Numbered from the stretch's first letter, positions 25,021-38,451 are shown. The stretch is DNA of 64,000 bases from Marisa cornuarietis (GCA_004794655.1 SMMW01000019.1:2516001-2580000); one strand, 5' to 3'. Numbers and translations: made by a program. Notes: generated from the sequence alone by a model not told the origin.

Positions 25021-26009
25021 ACCTTTACCGTTTACAAGAAAGCTGTAGAACTTTGTAGGATCACCTACCGGACAGTTGTAAGTCGAAAACTAACAAGAGG
25101 CACGTCACAAATATATATCTGGTTTTGCTGGTCGTGGCTACACATGGTAGTTCAAGACAGTTTCAGTCCCTGTCCTGGGGCTACAGCTGTGATTTTGAAG
25201 GGCAGTCGCGTTTCAAATGAACTGTCATTAATATTGCCATAGCAACCGTCGAAAATGCCCAGAGGCCAGGAAAGCAGGCTAGAATGCGTGGGTCACTATT
25301 CCCACCAAGTATTTGACTAGGAAAGGACTTGGTAAAAAAAAAAACTGTGAAAAATGTTACGCACTGGTCTCACAAAGTCTCCCTTCTTTCGAAGACACCG
25401 CGACAGCCTCGAAGATTCTTCGATATGAAACGGCTGATGGATGACTATCATTAGCGTAAAGAAGCCATGTCCTTCATCACCGGTGCTCAAGTTTTCTTGG
25501 CGGTTTTTATTTATACTTTATTACACGACACTGAAATAGTTTCATTGTGAAAGCCACGATGGCAACAGCGAGAAGAGCAAAGCATCTTGGCGTCGGCTGC
25601 TGACGTGGTAGACGCCTACCCGGGGGGCACTCAACTCTCGGCCGCCGATATCGTCAGAAGACATCCGCTGGAACAAGGTGACGTGGCTGGAGCAAGGTCT
25701 CGTGGAAGTATTCTAGGCGATGCAAAAAAAGAGCATGGCTGCCACGAGGCAATATTTTTAGAACAGCCCCGACTCGTATTTAGCGCGTGGCCATGATAGC
25801 GGCTGCTACTCGCAAGCCACTCGCCTTGAACAGATAACAGAGCTGTCGTGAGTCACTGAGGAAGGCAATCACGACGATAAGCGGAAAAATATTTACGAGG
25901 CCTCATTTAGTCGCGTTAGCTGTTTAGCTACGCCCGTCGTTCGTGTCCTCTCTTCGCCTTTTTTTTTTCATTCACACTTTTTTTTTTTTTTGCTTACAAC
26001 AAACCTTCC
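25021..26009. other. intergenic, nothing recognised
   Basis: Moderately GC-rich around 25560-25900, but no frame there has recognisable domains; poly-T just before the next SINE. Confidence 0.5.
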
Positions 26010-26240
26010 AAGAGTGGATAACAGAGCGGTTAGAGCACTGCCAAGCGGAAGCGGAAGCGCTCTGGTTCGATACCCGTGTTGGTCAGCGAACTTCCCTCTG
26101 GGGATCTAGTTTTTTGGAATGGGTACCTGACTTCATAGCGGGTTGAGGCAGGTAAGGTTCTAAAGGATAAGAGACGGGTACTGCCCTAAAAAAACTGGTC
26201 ATGACAAACGTGAGGTCTCCGACCCTTTCCTTCATACTCC
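26010..26240 (+). mobile_element. tRNA-derived SINE, family A, copy 2
   Basis: The head has CAGAGCGGTTAGAGCACTG and GGTTCGATACCCG. The body has AATGGGTACCTGACTTCATAG, GGTTGAGGCAGGTAAGG and GTGAGGTCTCCGACCC, in the same order as copy 1. More diverged than copy 1 around the anticodon-like region. Confidence 0.72.
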
Positions 26241-26399
26241 AACGACATCAAGCTTAGGGAATTACTTTTCTTTAACCCACCAAGAGAGTAAATTGTAAAC
26301 TAAGGCACCAAGCTATAATAATAAAAAGAAGAAGAAAAAAAAGAGAACTTAAATAATACTGTTCTCTAGCCAAAGCCAGGATCACGACACTTCGTAAAA

Positions 26400-26490
26400 C
26401 ATTTTCTGACTATTTTACCAACTGTAAACGTTCTAACACTTTCACCAGCTATAAACATTCTGACACTTTTACCGACTGTAAAATATCTCG
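26400..26490. repeat. three degenerate 28-bp tandem copies
   Basis: Successive units end in CCAACTGTAAAC, CCAGCTATAAAC and CCGACTGTAAAA, each preceded by a CTGACACTTTTA-like segment. Confidence 0.5.
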
Positions 26491-26689
26491 TGTACTAGCC
26501 CACTCCCTCCCCGTCAGACACCTGCATACCACAGACAGGTGTCCATAGTCTAAAACTCTAAGGTAAGGAGTCATGCACACAGGTACACGAAGCCTCATTT
26601 TCAAGGTCTGATGAGAGAAACGGCGAGAGTGAAATAAGCCTAAGACTGACTGGTCAGTTCGTTAATCACAGTCTCCGTGGTATTCACCA

Positions 26690-26945
26690 TTCAGCGATGA
26701 TCTTTGTGTGGATGTATTACTTTCAGCATGGACTTGCTTTGGAAGGTGATCAGGCTTACAGTTCTGTGGTTGTGGATCTGTTTACTGTTTCCTTTCTTTG
26801 GAAGAGGTATGACTAGTGACTGCGTCCATTCTTTGGGTCATTGTGTTCCTAGATTCTCTGGCACAGAGCAGTAAGAGATTTTTTTTGTTTCTTCCCCACT
26901 TTGTTTGAACAGCTCAGCAGTTGTCAACGCCAGGTGTATTGTAAT
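26690..26945 (-). pseudogene. LINE (non-LTR) reverse transcriptase fragment
   Basis: The minus strand encodes a stretch with EWTQSLVIPLPKKGN, then RTVSLITF and SKSMLKVI, the N-terminal part of a non-LTR reverse transcriptase (known motifs PLPKKG and RTISLIS of many animal LINEs). Upstream in the same region lies AELFKQSGEE, which matches the linker between endonuclease and RT in this class. A stop interrupts the frame before EWTQ, and a frame change occurs after KVI (a KIIAE remnant follows). The copy is short, truncated at both ends and dead. Confidence 0.75.
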
Positions 26946-29900
26946 CATACATATTGAAGTCATTTTCCTTGAAGCAGCACCTCACATGTATTAGTAACAG
27001 GACCTTTGGTTATAGCGGAAAGTCTTTACACTCTGTATATATTGTGAATGCCGTAATATTTTATTTTATCAGCACTTTATATTCTCTGATCATCTAGTAT
27101 CGATTATGTCAAAATTAATGTGATTCAATGAGGGTGGTACTTAAGCAGAGGAAAAAAAATTTAAATTCTGTCTTGGTCTGCAAACCGGCCTTCGGCTTGT
27201 GATTATCATTGATGTTTGTGAGTCGAATTTCAGTTTAAACATCCCTGCTTCTAAATTTCAACTTTGTTACTGTCTAAAATGCACAAAGTCCTTTCGAACA
27301 AAATAAAAAGCATCCCTGAGAAGATGGAAGCAGAAATTCAGGCCAGCTTTCACGACTGACTACACCCTTGAATGGATTTCGCAGATGCGTCACATGTAGT
27401 CGTCTGCTCGTCTTCTTAAAAGAACATTCGAGCTGTCACAGCAAGCTTCCTTTTAAAATAACGGAGTGCATCATAATTTGTTGAACAAGGAATAAAACTT
27501 TGGATGCAAGGCAAGAATTTCCTTTCTAATATCAACAAACACGTTTAGTATTTGGGTGATAACTCGCATTGTTGATTGAATAGCGTGAACACAAAACTGA
27601 ACAGATTTCGTTCTTTGTTGTAATAACAAACATGGTTTTGCTTATCTTAGTTGTGTTCTTCTCTTCCTCATTTTCCTTGTACTTCTTCTTTCTCTCACCC
27701 CCCCCCCCAATTGCTTATAACCGAGTAATTCGGAATATATGCAAACATTCTCATGAACAGGACAACTTTTCAACGTCTTACATCATATTGTTTCCTTGTA
27801 ACATAATTTGCTGTACAAATCATTAGCACAGTTTTTTTTTTACAAACTAATATTTGTCATGTGTGGTACAAGTTCTTTCTTTTAAACAGTGATGTAAAAA
27901 AAATAAGTGCAAATTTCACACTCAAGTATAAGGTTCTTAAAGGTTTTTTTTCTTCCTGTTTATTGTTGTCTGCTACCTGGAAGGTAGGGCGTGTGACCGT
28001 GTCCTCTGGAAAGTGGAAAGATATACTTGACATTACTCCAAATTTTGACAGTAAAAGTTTCATCCACCCTACAGCTGAGCTTTTTTCAAAGTTTTCAAAG
28101 ACTTTCATGCACATCCTTTTTTTTATTTATTTATTCGACCTTCAGCATTACTATTATTCGACAAGAGGTACCTATTTTTTGAGTATCCTGCTCACAGCAA
28201 TATTGGGGGTGGCGGGTTGATCTTCTTGAAGAATACTTAACGTCTACTGATAGTGATCAGTTTTCTCTCTGAAATTACCAGGCAAAGAAGATGATGGTTT
28301 AGCAGGATGAAATGCGCAGTAATGAATGCTTCTTTATGAAAAGCTTTTACTGCCTGCAGCCTATATACGGGGTACGCAGTTTTGTTGTGAAGGAAAAGAT
28401 TTTACCCGAACACAATTTTCCATTCTCTGCTTAATGAACTCGTAGTAAACACTTTTGTAAAAAGAAGAAGAGGAAGAAGAAAACACTTTGGTGATGTCTT
28501 AATTATTACTCTATAACCTTGAAACATTTCCGTTTTTCATGGAAATGTCCATAAGCTCTAGAAGAAAAATGAGATATACTGCATATTTATTTGAGGGTAA
28601 AACCACAAACGTTCATATAATCCAGCCGAGAAATATGATTAATAGATTACGATAGCATCCGTCGCCATGCTTTGTACTTATGGTCTTGCTAAACATACCC
28701 TGTACCTCTTGTTCGCAGAGATATCGATGGCCGTGTGACCTGCCCTTCAACTTGCCTGGCGGCTACTGATGACTGTAAGGTCAGTAAATCTCATTATCAA
28801 CTGTATTCTTCCGTCTCACACTTTCTCTCTCTTTCTCTCTCTCTCTCTCTGCAATTGTCGCAATGACAAGCCCACTGCGAGTTGTGCAGACCTCGCGGTA
28901 GAAACACCGCAGCCCCTCGGCTTACTTTCAAAAAAAAAAAAACCTGCTGCAGGTTCGTACAGAGTATAAAGGAGTGCAGTCAAAACACCGACGCTCGCCT
29001 GGGACTCCCTGTCAATACCTGTTCAGGCTTGAGTAATGCCATCCCAGTGGGCATCAAGCTTCTTCCAGCCGCGTTGTTTGTCCGCCACGGTGCGCTGCTT
29101 CGATTGTGCGAGGGACAACGGCCTGTGGGACAGACTGTGTACCGATTATAGATCTCTGAGGACGGACAGACCTGTTTGGAGTCTACCTCGGTGCACATTG
29201 CAGATCAGCGTGGCCAGCGGCTGCATGGTTGCCTGACTGGGTGATCAGGTCCAGCAAGGTAGTTCACGTGGTCTGGTACATTTAACCACGTACAGTAGTT
29301 CGATACTCGTAATCTGCATACAAGTTCCTGGTACGAACACAGGGAAATTCTAATACCCGATGTCTTGACGGGAGTATAGGCACGGCTGGTAGTGCCACTC
29401 AGAACGATTAATACAACTTAATTAATGCTGCTGGAGACGTTTATGCTATTGTTTAGGCACTGACAAACTCGTGGACAGTCCTCGATATTGGGCATTGATG
29501 TACCAAGTACACGAGAGCCTTGAGGTGGAGAGAAAGGCCATCGACATAGCGTGTTGCTAAGAAATGAAAAAGAAGAATTCACGCCTCTTGTTTCATCGAA
29601 TAATCTGGAAGAAAAACATTCGATTTCACGGGGGGGGGGGGGAATCTTCAGTTCTTACAGTCGTCAGCAACGTCAGGGATCTGGTGTATAATATGTGATT
29701 ACAAGGCTTGTGGTGGTGGCAACATGGTGAAACTGGAAACAAAGTAAGGAAGGCAGGCATTTGCAGACTGCTGTGTGGTCTGAAACAAAAGACGTTTCAA
29801 AAGACCTGCGTTTTCAGTATCAATAAGCAAAGTCATTGTTGTCATCTACAGAATTGATTGGTAGGCAGAACCCTCCCGGACAGCGAGCTGCCTAAGAAAA

Positions 29901-31380
29901 TTTGTCGCCAAAGCAAAAAAAAAAAAAAAAGACTATAGGACAACGAACAAAGAAGGATAAAAAGAACCAACCTCAGGAAGTGGTAGAAACATTGAAGATG
30001 GTGTGTTTTAAGAGTGTATTTTTCTGTTAAAAAGGAAAACAGGAAGAAACTTACCGGAATGTTTTGTAATACTAGCCATGTTCTTAAGTAGAGTACTGTA
30101 GTGCAGGCTTTGTCTTCGCCGATTTAATCTTCGAATTAATAAGCATACACTCACTTAACGGTAATTAGTAATTTGTACTTCACATTTCATTTTGTGCTGC
30201 ACAAACGTATTTAGCTGTTGCGTGGTTTTACTAACTTGACTTTCCACAGTATACCTTCAGAAAATGAAATCAGTCCAATCATTGAACCCAAGGAACTGCT
30301 CTACCAACTTCTTGCAAACCTGTGGAACTGTTATACACAGGTAAACAAAAAGCTAAGCATAAACGTTTGATGTAGCTAGACATTTCCTGCTTATCTCTCA
30401 TAATTTTGTACAATCGATGTGTTTATTTATATATATATATATATATATCATACGTATATGGAGGAGAGGAAAACAAACCAAAATCTATTGGAGATAAAGA
30501 AGAAGCTAGAAAGGAGCTGAAGAAGCGAGTATTTTACCTGTCAACTAACACTTATAAAAAGTAAATAAAAATCTAGAAAACAGCATTGTACATATAGGCC
30601 CAGACGAATATATTACTAGGATATTAAAATTTTCTATAGCTTGGGATCCAAAATATATTTGCTGTAAATAAACGAGAAAGGGAAAATATTTTTTTTTTAA
30701 AACCTGTCTACTGTAGATAACACTGTCTGCTATAGGTAATAAAACTGTTTATTGTAGATAAAACTGTCTACTAAAGATTACAAAAACGAGTAAACTTTCT
30801 TATTCTTAGTACATTTATCTTGTAGGTATACTAATCCTAGTAGAAAAAAGTAAACAATATCTTGTGTACATACAAGAAGAAATGGAAATATCTATACAAA
30901 TCCTCAAACATATGCATTGTATTGTGCACGTACAATAATAAACACCTAGAGTAAGTACTCAATGAGCAGAATGTACTGCACACAAAAAGGAAAGTTATGT
31001 GTAGTTATTAAGAGAAAACGCATATTTGGATGCACGTAAAGTGAAAATCTACACTGTGTATACAGAAGAAACACTGTATCCTGTACATATTGGAGAAAAA
31101 ATTCTTTCTGGATTCTGTGAAAAGGAGCAAGAGAGAACAGCTGACAACGCACATAACAGAAAACAACATGGACTGTATACTGAACTGGAGAAACATATTG
31201 TACCTACAGTACAAAGATAAAGCTGCAGAGCAGCATCAGTGGGAAAGATAAAAAAAACTGTCATACATTAATAAAAACATTTCTATACAAATCAAAAGTT
31301 GTGCATAAACTTTGAAGTCCAGAAAGTCGTGAAGGAAGAAGACATCAAAAAGGTGTGCAGGAAGGGGAGCAGTGAAGATA
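26946..31380. other. intergenic and possible upstream region of the ankyrin gene
   Basis: Contains a CT run near 28825-28852, a poly-G near 29631, an (AT)n run at 30427-30448, weak 25-bp degenerate repeats near 30700-30790 and AT-rich sequence up to the ankyrin gene's start codon. An in-frame TGA at 31330 bounds the first coding exon. No promoter could be located; 5' UTR exons may lie here. Confidence 0.4.
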
Positions 31381-31425
31381 ATGGCGGACATCTTTGAGGC
31401 TATTCGCAAAAACAGCCTCCGACAG
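31381..31425 (+). CDS. ankyrin-repeat protein (ANKRD34-like), coding exon 1
   Basis: Fifteen codons, MADIFEAIRKNSLRQ, ending in CAG and a consensus donor GTAAGC. The ATG has A at -3 and G at +4, and an in-frame stop sits 48 bp upstream, so it is a good start. The peptide is the first helix of an ankyrin repeat that is completed by the next exon across a phase-0 intron (MALLIEGGADVN). The three exons together give 736 aa: about five ankyrin repeats (residues 3-168), then a long polar tail. The first two repeats, including a five-residue insertion in repeat 2, resemble ANKRD34 proteins; that name is an inference from remembered architecture. Confidence 0.75.
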
Positions 31426-31694
31426 GTAAGCTTTTGTATCATCTCATGAGGGTCAAACAGATGTCTTTCTTTACTTAGTAAACATAGTCTTCAGCCTGAG
31501 TCGTGTGTGTGAATGACTGATTGGTTGAGTTTGAGTAAGAGAGAGAGAGCGTTAATTTCAAACCTCCCTCCTAACAGTCGCCGTTTGTTCGTTTATTTCC
31601 TCCCACCTCCTACTTGTGAACGTGCTTACACCCGTAACAAAGTGACACTGTTATTCGCGCACGCTGGTTCAATGTTTAGGTACACGTCAAGGAA

Positions 31695-31945
31695 GGCCCG
31701 TGACCTGTGTGGGGTCGTAGGAGATGGAGGTGTTAGACCCCTCGCTTCTTTCGGGGCTTTTGTGAAGATGGTACTCATCTCCTCTCCTCCGCCGCCTTAC
31801 CCTCCCCAACCCTCTTGGAAGTCAGGTACCCCACTGCAAAGCGGGGGAACATGAAGGAACAACACTGTGTCGCGGTTATCAAACCGGGTGGTGAGCGCGG
31901 CTTGGAGTTTATACGCTGTTTCTCTAACCATTGGGCTGGTAATAC
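31695..31945 (-). mobile_element. tRNA-derived SINE, family A, copy 3
   Basis: Read on the minus strand it has a head with AATGGTTAGAGAAACAGCG and GGTTTGATAACC, then GGGGTACCTGACTTCCAAG, GGGTTGGGGAGGGTAAGGC and GGGGTCTAACACCTCC. Same order of blocks as copies 1 and 2. Inserted antisense in intron 1. Confidence 0.7.
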
Positions 31946-32914
31946 ACATAAAGATTAACCAAATATTGGACCAAACCGAGGTCTCCTTGGCGAAGTAGGC
32001 GTCATGAGATATTAATCTCGAAAGTGGGGATAAAGTTCCCACATCTGCTTTTATCCCTGGTGTTTTAATGTGCTTTGTAGCTGTTGGGGCTCGTAGGTGT
32101 TGCCGTTGTTAATGGTCTGATCATGATTTGAACGTTTCAATCCCTATTATTTATAAACAAATTTAAAATAAATATGATGGAAGCAGAAAAGATGAGTTAA
32201 ACTTCAATTGCTGTCCAAATTCGAAATCGTTTTAACCTTCTCCTTTGCCATCGTGGTTGTTTAACCGATGAAACCATCATTTCAGCCGCCCCACCATCAC
32301 CCCCGCCCAACACGCATCCATAGAATAGGTTTTGGCAGAGAGGTAAGCGGTCGGATTCGTGAGGGTCAGAGGTCATGTGTACTCCTTTGAAAGCTCGGTG
32401 AGTCCAAACGCCGGAGCTGTGGAAGTCAACGTGGTGCTAATATTTTACCAGAGAAATATCAGTCATCTGTAGAGCCATACTGACATTGTCGACTTAAGCG
32501 AGCTTGACGTACAGATTGGTCTTGGGTCACTCTGTCCATCTCCGAATAGATACAATATTTCTCTGTTTGTCCCTGACACGAGCCCCTCTTCAGGAACGTT
32601 CGTGGGCACATGAAGTGAAAAAGTAATTGGAAGGTAACCAAGGTTACATTGGAAAACACCCTGTTACCTACAGTGGACACGTATCGTTCACCAATTCGGA
32701 TATGGCTTGAATAAACCATTGGCAATTCTGCCGAAAAAATATTCTAAACTTTTCATTCCCTAATCTGACAAGTATTCTTAACTTTATTATGTCCATCGCG
32801 GGAAATAAACGCATTTGCAGTTTGTAGGACTCATTAATACTGCAGCAGACACTAGAAACTACTGATACTCACGGTGACAATAAGGCACACTAATGATTAA
32901 ACAGTATGACTCAC

Positions 32915-33262
32915 TGCCGTAGACAACAATGGCTCGGTAGACAACAGCAACAACTAATGGTTCGGTAGACAACAGCAATCACTAAGAGTTTGGTAGACAA
33001 CAGCAATCACTAAGGGTTCGGTAGACAACAGCAACAACTAATGGTTCGGTAGACAACAGCAATCACTAAGGGTTTGGTAGACAACAGCAATCACTAAGAG
33101 TTTGGTAGACAACAGCAACAACTAATGGTTCGGTAAACAACAACCACTAAGGGTTCGGTAGACAACAGCAATAACTAATGGTTCGGTAAACAACAACAAC
33201 CACTAAAGGTTCGGTAAACAACAACAACCATTAAAGGTGCGGTAGACAGTAAGAACCACTAA
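32915..33262. repeat. minisatellite, 28-bp unit
   Basis: About twelve copies of a unit containing GGTTCGGTAGACAACAGCAA followed by CAACTAAT or TCACTAAG. The two endings alternate in blocks, so higher-order duplication occurred. Later copies are shortened. Confidence 0.93.
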
Positions 33263-34489
33263 AACTGCGGGAGTTAACGTATTGCTGGACTACTGTTTAT
33301 GGGAAAGTGGATACTGAGATTCTGCTGTAATGCTTTTCTTGTCAGTTGAAACTCACATTACTGCATTTTAAATTAAAAACCGTATGGTATTGGTTTTGGG
33401 GTCTTTTCCACTTATTATGATTTTTCGAAACTAAAACCTGGCATGAATTTTCGAACAGGCCGCTTGATTCCTTAAACTTTTCCTCAAACATTTCAAGTCG
33501 GTTACAGGAACTGCAGTCGGTAATATGACTCTGCTGGCGTTTCCCGATAAAAGAAAGAGAACGAAGGAAGGAGAGAATAAAGATTCTAACAAAGGAATGA
33601 CAGACGGCGAAAGGCGTGAAAATGTGAAAGAAAAAAGTACAAGAAATTTCGTCTTTTGTTGAACTATCCTACTTAATCTGTCCTTGATCCAGTTTCCCTA
33701 AAGACATGCATAATATGTGGGTGGTGTCACTTTGTCAATGTGTCATTCGAACAGTTTTCCAGTACCACGGACCAGATTCACTTTTTGTTTAAACCTGACA
33801 TTAACCGAAGCTGATTTTTTTTTTTTTTTTTTTTGCTGACTCAAAGACACGATCACACTTTGTCTCTGAAGCCGTTTATAGTGTAATGTACACTGTATTG
33901 AAGAATCTATATTCTTCTTGTCAGCGAACCTTAGAAATTGTAGGACATTTCCTACTTCTAGTTCTGCTAAAGGACTTTTTTTCAGTGCGGAGAAGAGAAT
34001 GAATCTTCATCGATTAACGGGAATCTTGGTCTTTTACTGCATATGCTCGCAGTTGGGTGAAATGTGTTTCAAGCATTTTTTCCTTCTACGTGTGGTTTGT
34101 TAGCAGAATTCCCTGCAGTTCGCTCCCAGATCGGTGTTAAAATCGTTTTGTGTCACATCCTAGTCTAAGCGCAGTTCTTACACATTACTCAACCCGACCT
34201 TTGAAGAGCAGAGCCTGCATTTAAACAGCAATTTTCTCTTCTTTTTTTTTTTTTTTTGCTTTGCAGTCTGTGATTATACAAAATCAACTAACTGGTAGAA
34301 GTGTAAAAAAAAACACTTTAGAATTTTTTTTAATATTTTGATTACTGATGCAGAAAAATCACAAAATTTATTGAGTTGTCTAGATGCAACGGAAGATTTT
34401 TAATGGACCGGGATAGCCTGGTAATGATAGAACAATGTTGGGGAAGGGGGAAAATTTGTGTTTTTATGCCGAGCCAGCAGCTAAGGCTA

Positions 34490-34632
34490 TGTCACGACAA
34501 GGTAGCCAGATCTGTAAACAGATGCCATATGCAGAGAAAGAACAATGTGCCTGAGACGAGAGCTGAACCCAGGACAGCCACCTTCACTGTATTGGTGACA
34601 GGCGCTAACTTTTGCACCACCGGGCCACCCAG
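34490..34632 (-). mobile_element. tRNA-derived SINE, family B
   Basis: On the minus strand: GGTGGCCCGGTGGTGCAAAA, GTTAGCGCCTGTCACC, then CTGGGTTCAGCTCTCGTCTC. These correspond to A-box and B-box regions of a tRNA-like head. The sequence differs from family A; only one copy is visible in the window. Confidence 0.6.
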
Positions 34633-35025
34633 TAATAAAACATAGTACAGCACACAGACAACAATATCTTAACAAGCATCATAATTTGCTAGGAACTGTA
34701 TCTAATTTCTGTCGATAAATATGGCATCATTTTGTACATATTCGCTGTGCCAGTTCCTGTTGCTCTCTGGTGTATCTGCGTAAAAAGGATTAAGTCCCGT
34801 TTATAGGCGAACTAGCAGATACTATGAGAGAGAGAGAGAGGGAGAGAGTGCAGAGAGATCGATGAGGAGCAAGTAAACAATGCCCTCGTCACTTGTTTGG
34901 ACATGACGATGTTTTTTATGAGTCAACATGGGCCTGTAATGGGTGAGGACGCGACTTACACGCCGACTGAGGAAGTGAATTATGAGGGGATTGTGTGCTT
35001 GCTTGTTTGCCCGCAAGTCCCTCTG

Positions 35026-35057
<32 letters not shown>

Positions 35058-36831
35058 TGGGTGCGTGAGAGAGAGAAAGCTACTAAGTGACAATGGCAGG
35101 GGAGGATAAGAAAATTAGTGTTTTGTTTTGATTTCATATCTTGCCAGCACCCAGAAAAGGGACAAGTAAGATAAACTACAAGACATTACAATAACGAAGA
35201 GCATAAAATAAAAGCGAAGGAATGGTGAAAAGATTTATCAAGGTAGTAATTAATTGAAATCATAAAATTGCAGGAGAAGATCTTTGGTCTTTATACGTAA
35301 ATCAAGTCCAGTCCGGGTATTTGTGCATGGTTAGCCCCAGGTGGATAAGGAATGATAGCTGAAGGAGAGGTGGAGGAGAAAACTATTGTGAAGGCGGGGT
35401 CTCTTACATTTGGGGTTCTTAAACCTTTGTGAGTACATTACTAAACAAATTGACATATCGTCTCGATTCCCAATCCCTCATAATCTCTCTCACTTATTTA
35501 TATTTTCAAATTGATAAAAATAGATGATAACGCTATAAATATCTTCGTTTGTTTTACTGAACATTAAACGTGGGAAGAAAATGTTATTTTCGACGTTCCA
35601 GTTAAGAGAACCTATGTGAAATAGAATGTTATACTGAATGAGCCAATTACCAGCCTACAGAAAACAGGGTTTCCTAATCATTTCTACCTGTTGCTTAATA
35701 TTAAGAAGTACTTTGGTAACAAAACTGAAAAATTCCATCTAAGTTGGTAAGTCCGTTTAATGATATTTTATGTCTGACACCCAGACGAGAAATGAGAAGT
35801 AAATCTCCAGGTTGTCTTTGACTGAGCTCCTTCATAAAACATTCTATCATAATTACATTTGTGAATGACATATGTGCTGAACTCTGTTTTTTTCATATAC
35901 ATATAGACATTATCTGTATGTATAATGATGGATCCGTCTCGCTGAAAGTTGCATAAAGAGTTCACGAAGAAGGATGTAAGGACTCGATAACAACTAACTT
36001 CATCGTATAGTCGCCAAAACAACTGAACAGCAAGTACTGCAACTTAACAAGGACCAACTCTGTAAAGGAAACAGACTTAAAAGACTCGACATTACATTGC
36101 TGTTCACACGAGGGAACCCCCAAGGACATTTTGGAAATCTTTCCACCGTCCTTTGTCGATGGGCGGAATCTAGGACAGCGTTCGTGATAGAAGGAACCAT
36201 CCTTTCACAATGTCTCACCGACTTTACATCCATTCATATCTTCAGATAACATCGTTCTCAGGTTGCGGCCTTTTGTCACAGACCTTCCTGACCGTCCTAT
36301 GAGTGAGGACCTTGGTCACTGCCTGATCGTCTGTACCACTCGGAGTGCAACCCAGTCACCTGCCACTCTTCTGTGGACATAAACCTGTGTAATCTGCACT
36401 GGGTGTGCAGTCTTACTATCGGGTTAGTTGCTGTTTTGTCAAATTAAGTCCCCAACTCATAATGTTCATTGCTCCTAACGTCACTTCAGTAACTATTCAT
36501 CTGCGATGCTACCTTAAATATTTTCACATAGCTTTACATCTCTGTGATTTAACCCCAAGTATGTTTACATAGCCTACCGCTATGATGTTAAGTTATGATC
36601 AAACAGATTTAATAGATTTAAATCGGTTTATCTGTGATGTCACTTCAAGGGAAGATGGAACCGCACACTTTAGCGAAGAGGATCACTCGCGCCCTCGGAA
36701 AAAAAAGATTTGAATATAAAGACCAGACGACATCTGACGCTGAAAGGAGTTCAGATGGTAAGCAGGGAGGCTCGGAAAGACCGAAGAAACGCTGGTAAAA
36801 TGTCTCAACGAGGATCGAGCCTCCTCGCCAG

Positions 36832-36920
36832 ACGAGTCACAAAGAAACCATTCAGGCAGCGAGGTCACAAAGACAATTATATCACGCGGCGAAGTCACAA
36901 AGAAAATTATCATGCAGTCT
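36832..36920. repeat. three tandem copies of about 29 bp
   Basis: Recurring GCGARGTCACAAAGAMAATTAT-like blocks. Confidence 0.6.
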
Positions 36921-38451
36921 AGTGGGAAGAGCTCCTTAGGTAGGAACCTCAATGAGTCTCCTTTGTTCCCTGTTTTAGCTGCAGAATGGCCGGGATACGT
37001 AATAAATAAAGGCTTGGTGAAAGATAGGAGGAAAACTAAAACCACTCTCACAATTAGTTTGCAATGACGTGAAGAGAAGTTGTGGCTAGCGTTTTTCCTA
37101 CATCTGCTCAAGCAGTAGAATAGGTTTTGTGCACACATCCTCCTCACTCCCCTTGGGCAACAAACGGTAAAACAGTTCTTTGTTGAAACGAAACCACGGC
37201 CTTTAAATTTTATCGTTTTGCGACTAATTTTTTTTCGGTTTTGACCAAAATGTCGTCCACATCTGTGACACAGCGGATGGTTGAAGGTGCGGTCTCCTCC
37301 ACTTGAGATCCGGTTTGTCGGGTCCCATTCCCTTCTTGTGAAGGTTGTGCGATTGGTAGCTGTTTGTTGTCGTCACCTACACAGAGATATATAGACAATA
37401 TCTGTGCGTATCGTGATCTGTCATCGAGATAACCACCCTCGCTGAACATTGACCTTTCTGTTTTCTCGTGGACGTGTTTTCTTCTAGCACTTCACTTGAG
37501 ACATGGAGTGCTAAAAAGCGTTGATCGGTGGCTAGCAAGGTGGCCGACACGTCAGGTGCACAGAGCAGTTCTTGAGAGTGTTTGTCAGCGCTTCGACATA
37601 AGTGTTTGGCGTCTGTAAGTGCATAATGTTTTGGTAGCAAGAATTACGCAGGAAGTTTCTTTGTCAACGACATCTTTCATAGTCATCTCCGTTTGGGCAG
37701 TGACTGAGGCGATTTTATCTTCACCCCACCCCACCCACCCCCACCCGGCTCCGACATATAATAACCGCAGATTAGTCACGTGGTACACGCTGGTTTCTTT
37801 AATTTACTTCACACACTTTATGTTCTGGGAAAATAAAAGTAGCATGTCAGTAGTCTTTGGGAGGAAAGTATTATTGAGTGGTTTACAAAGGTGGAGGCTT
37901 TCCTTGAGCTACTTTAATGTCTTTTACTCTGTGTTCATTCGCCCGAAAAATGTGTCTTAAGTCTCATTAAATTTTGAAGATGCCTCAGCTTTCTAGTGAT
38001 TATGTTAGGCACTGCAGATAGACCCTCCTTACTGCAGTCAGATGGTCATGGTAAACGGGTGTACTGGTACCTACTGTCGTCTGGCCGCGATGGCGGGCTA
38101 GTTATAAACAGCAAACATGATCTGGAGGCGGCAGTGACATTTATGTTTGTTTTTACTGTTTGTCTCATTGTCCGTTATGGATTCAGATGGAACTAATGAC
38201 CAAACTGTTACTGCCAGGTGTATATTGATCTTTGTGTCTGTTTCATACAGAATGAGATTTTTATTGTTGTTATTTGTTGTTGTTGTTTGGTGGGGCGCTC
38301 GCTCTAGCTCTTGGCTCGATGGGTTCGTGGTTAATTGATCATCTACGGGTTTTTTTTTCGCTGGATTTTACAAGACATAAGTGTCAAAGTCCGCCCAATA
38401 AAAATAAACTGCCAAAGGTCATTACATTCTCTGCCTTTTCTCCTCTTTCAG

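Larger units (their letters stand above)
31426..38451 (+). other. intron 1 of the ankyrin gene (7026 bp)
   Basis: Donor GTAAGC, acceptor CTCCTCTTTCAG. Besides the two SINEs and two tandem arrays listed separately it holds poly-T runs near 33815 and 34238, a GA run at 34828 and a (TG)n/(GTGC)n patch near 35024-35065. No other exon is supported. Confidence 0.7.

Noticed and set aside
32915..33262. CRISPR-like array of 28-bp repeats
   Set aside because: The units abut directly and vary by duplication; there are no spacers.
37210..37640. Two overlapping minus-strand frames as a host gene
   Set aside because: They are in different frames, lack domains, and lie in the intron of a plus-strand gene. 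A frameshifted relic cannot be excluded but is not supported.
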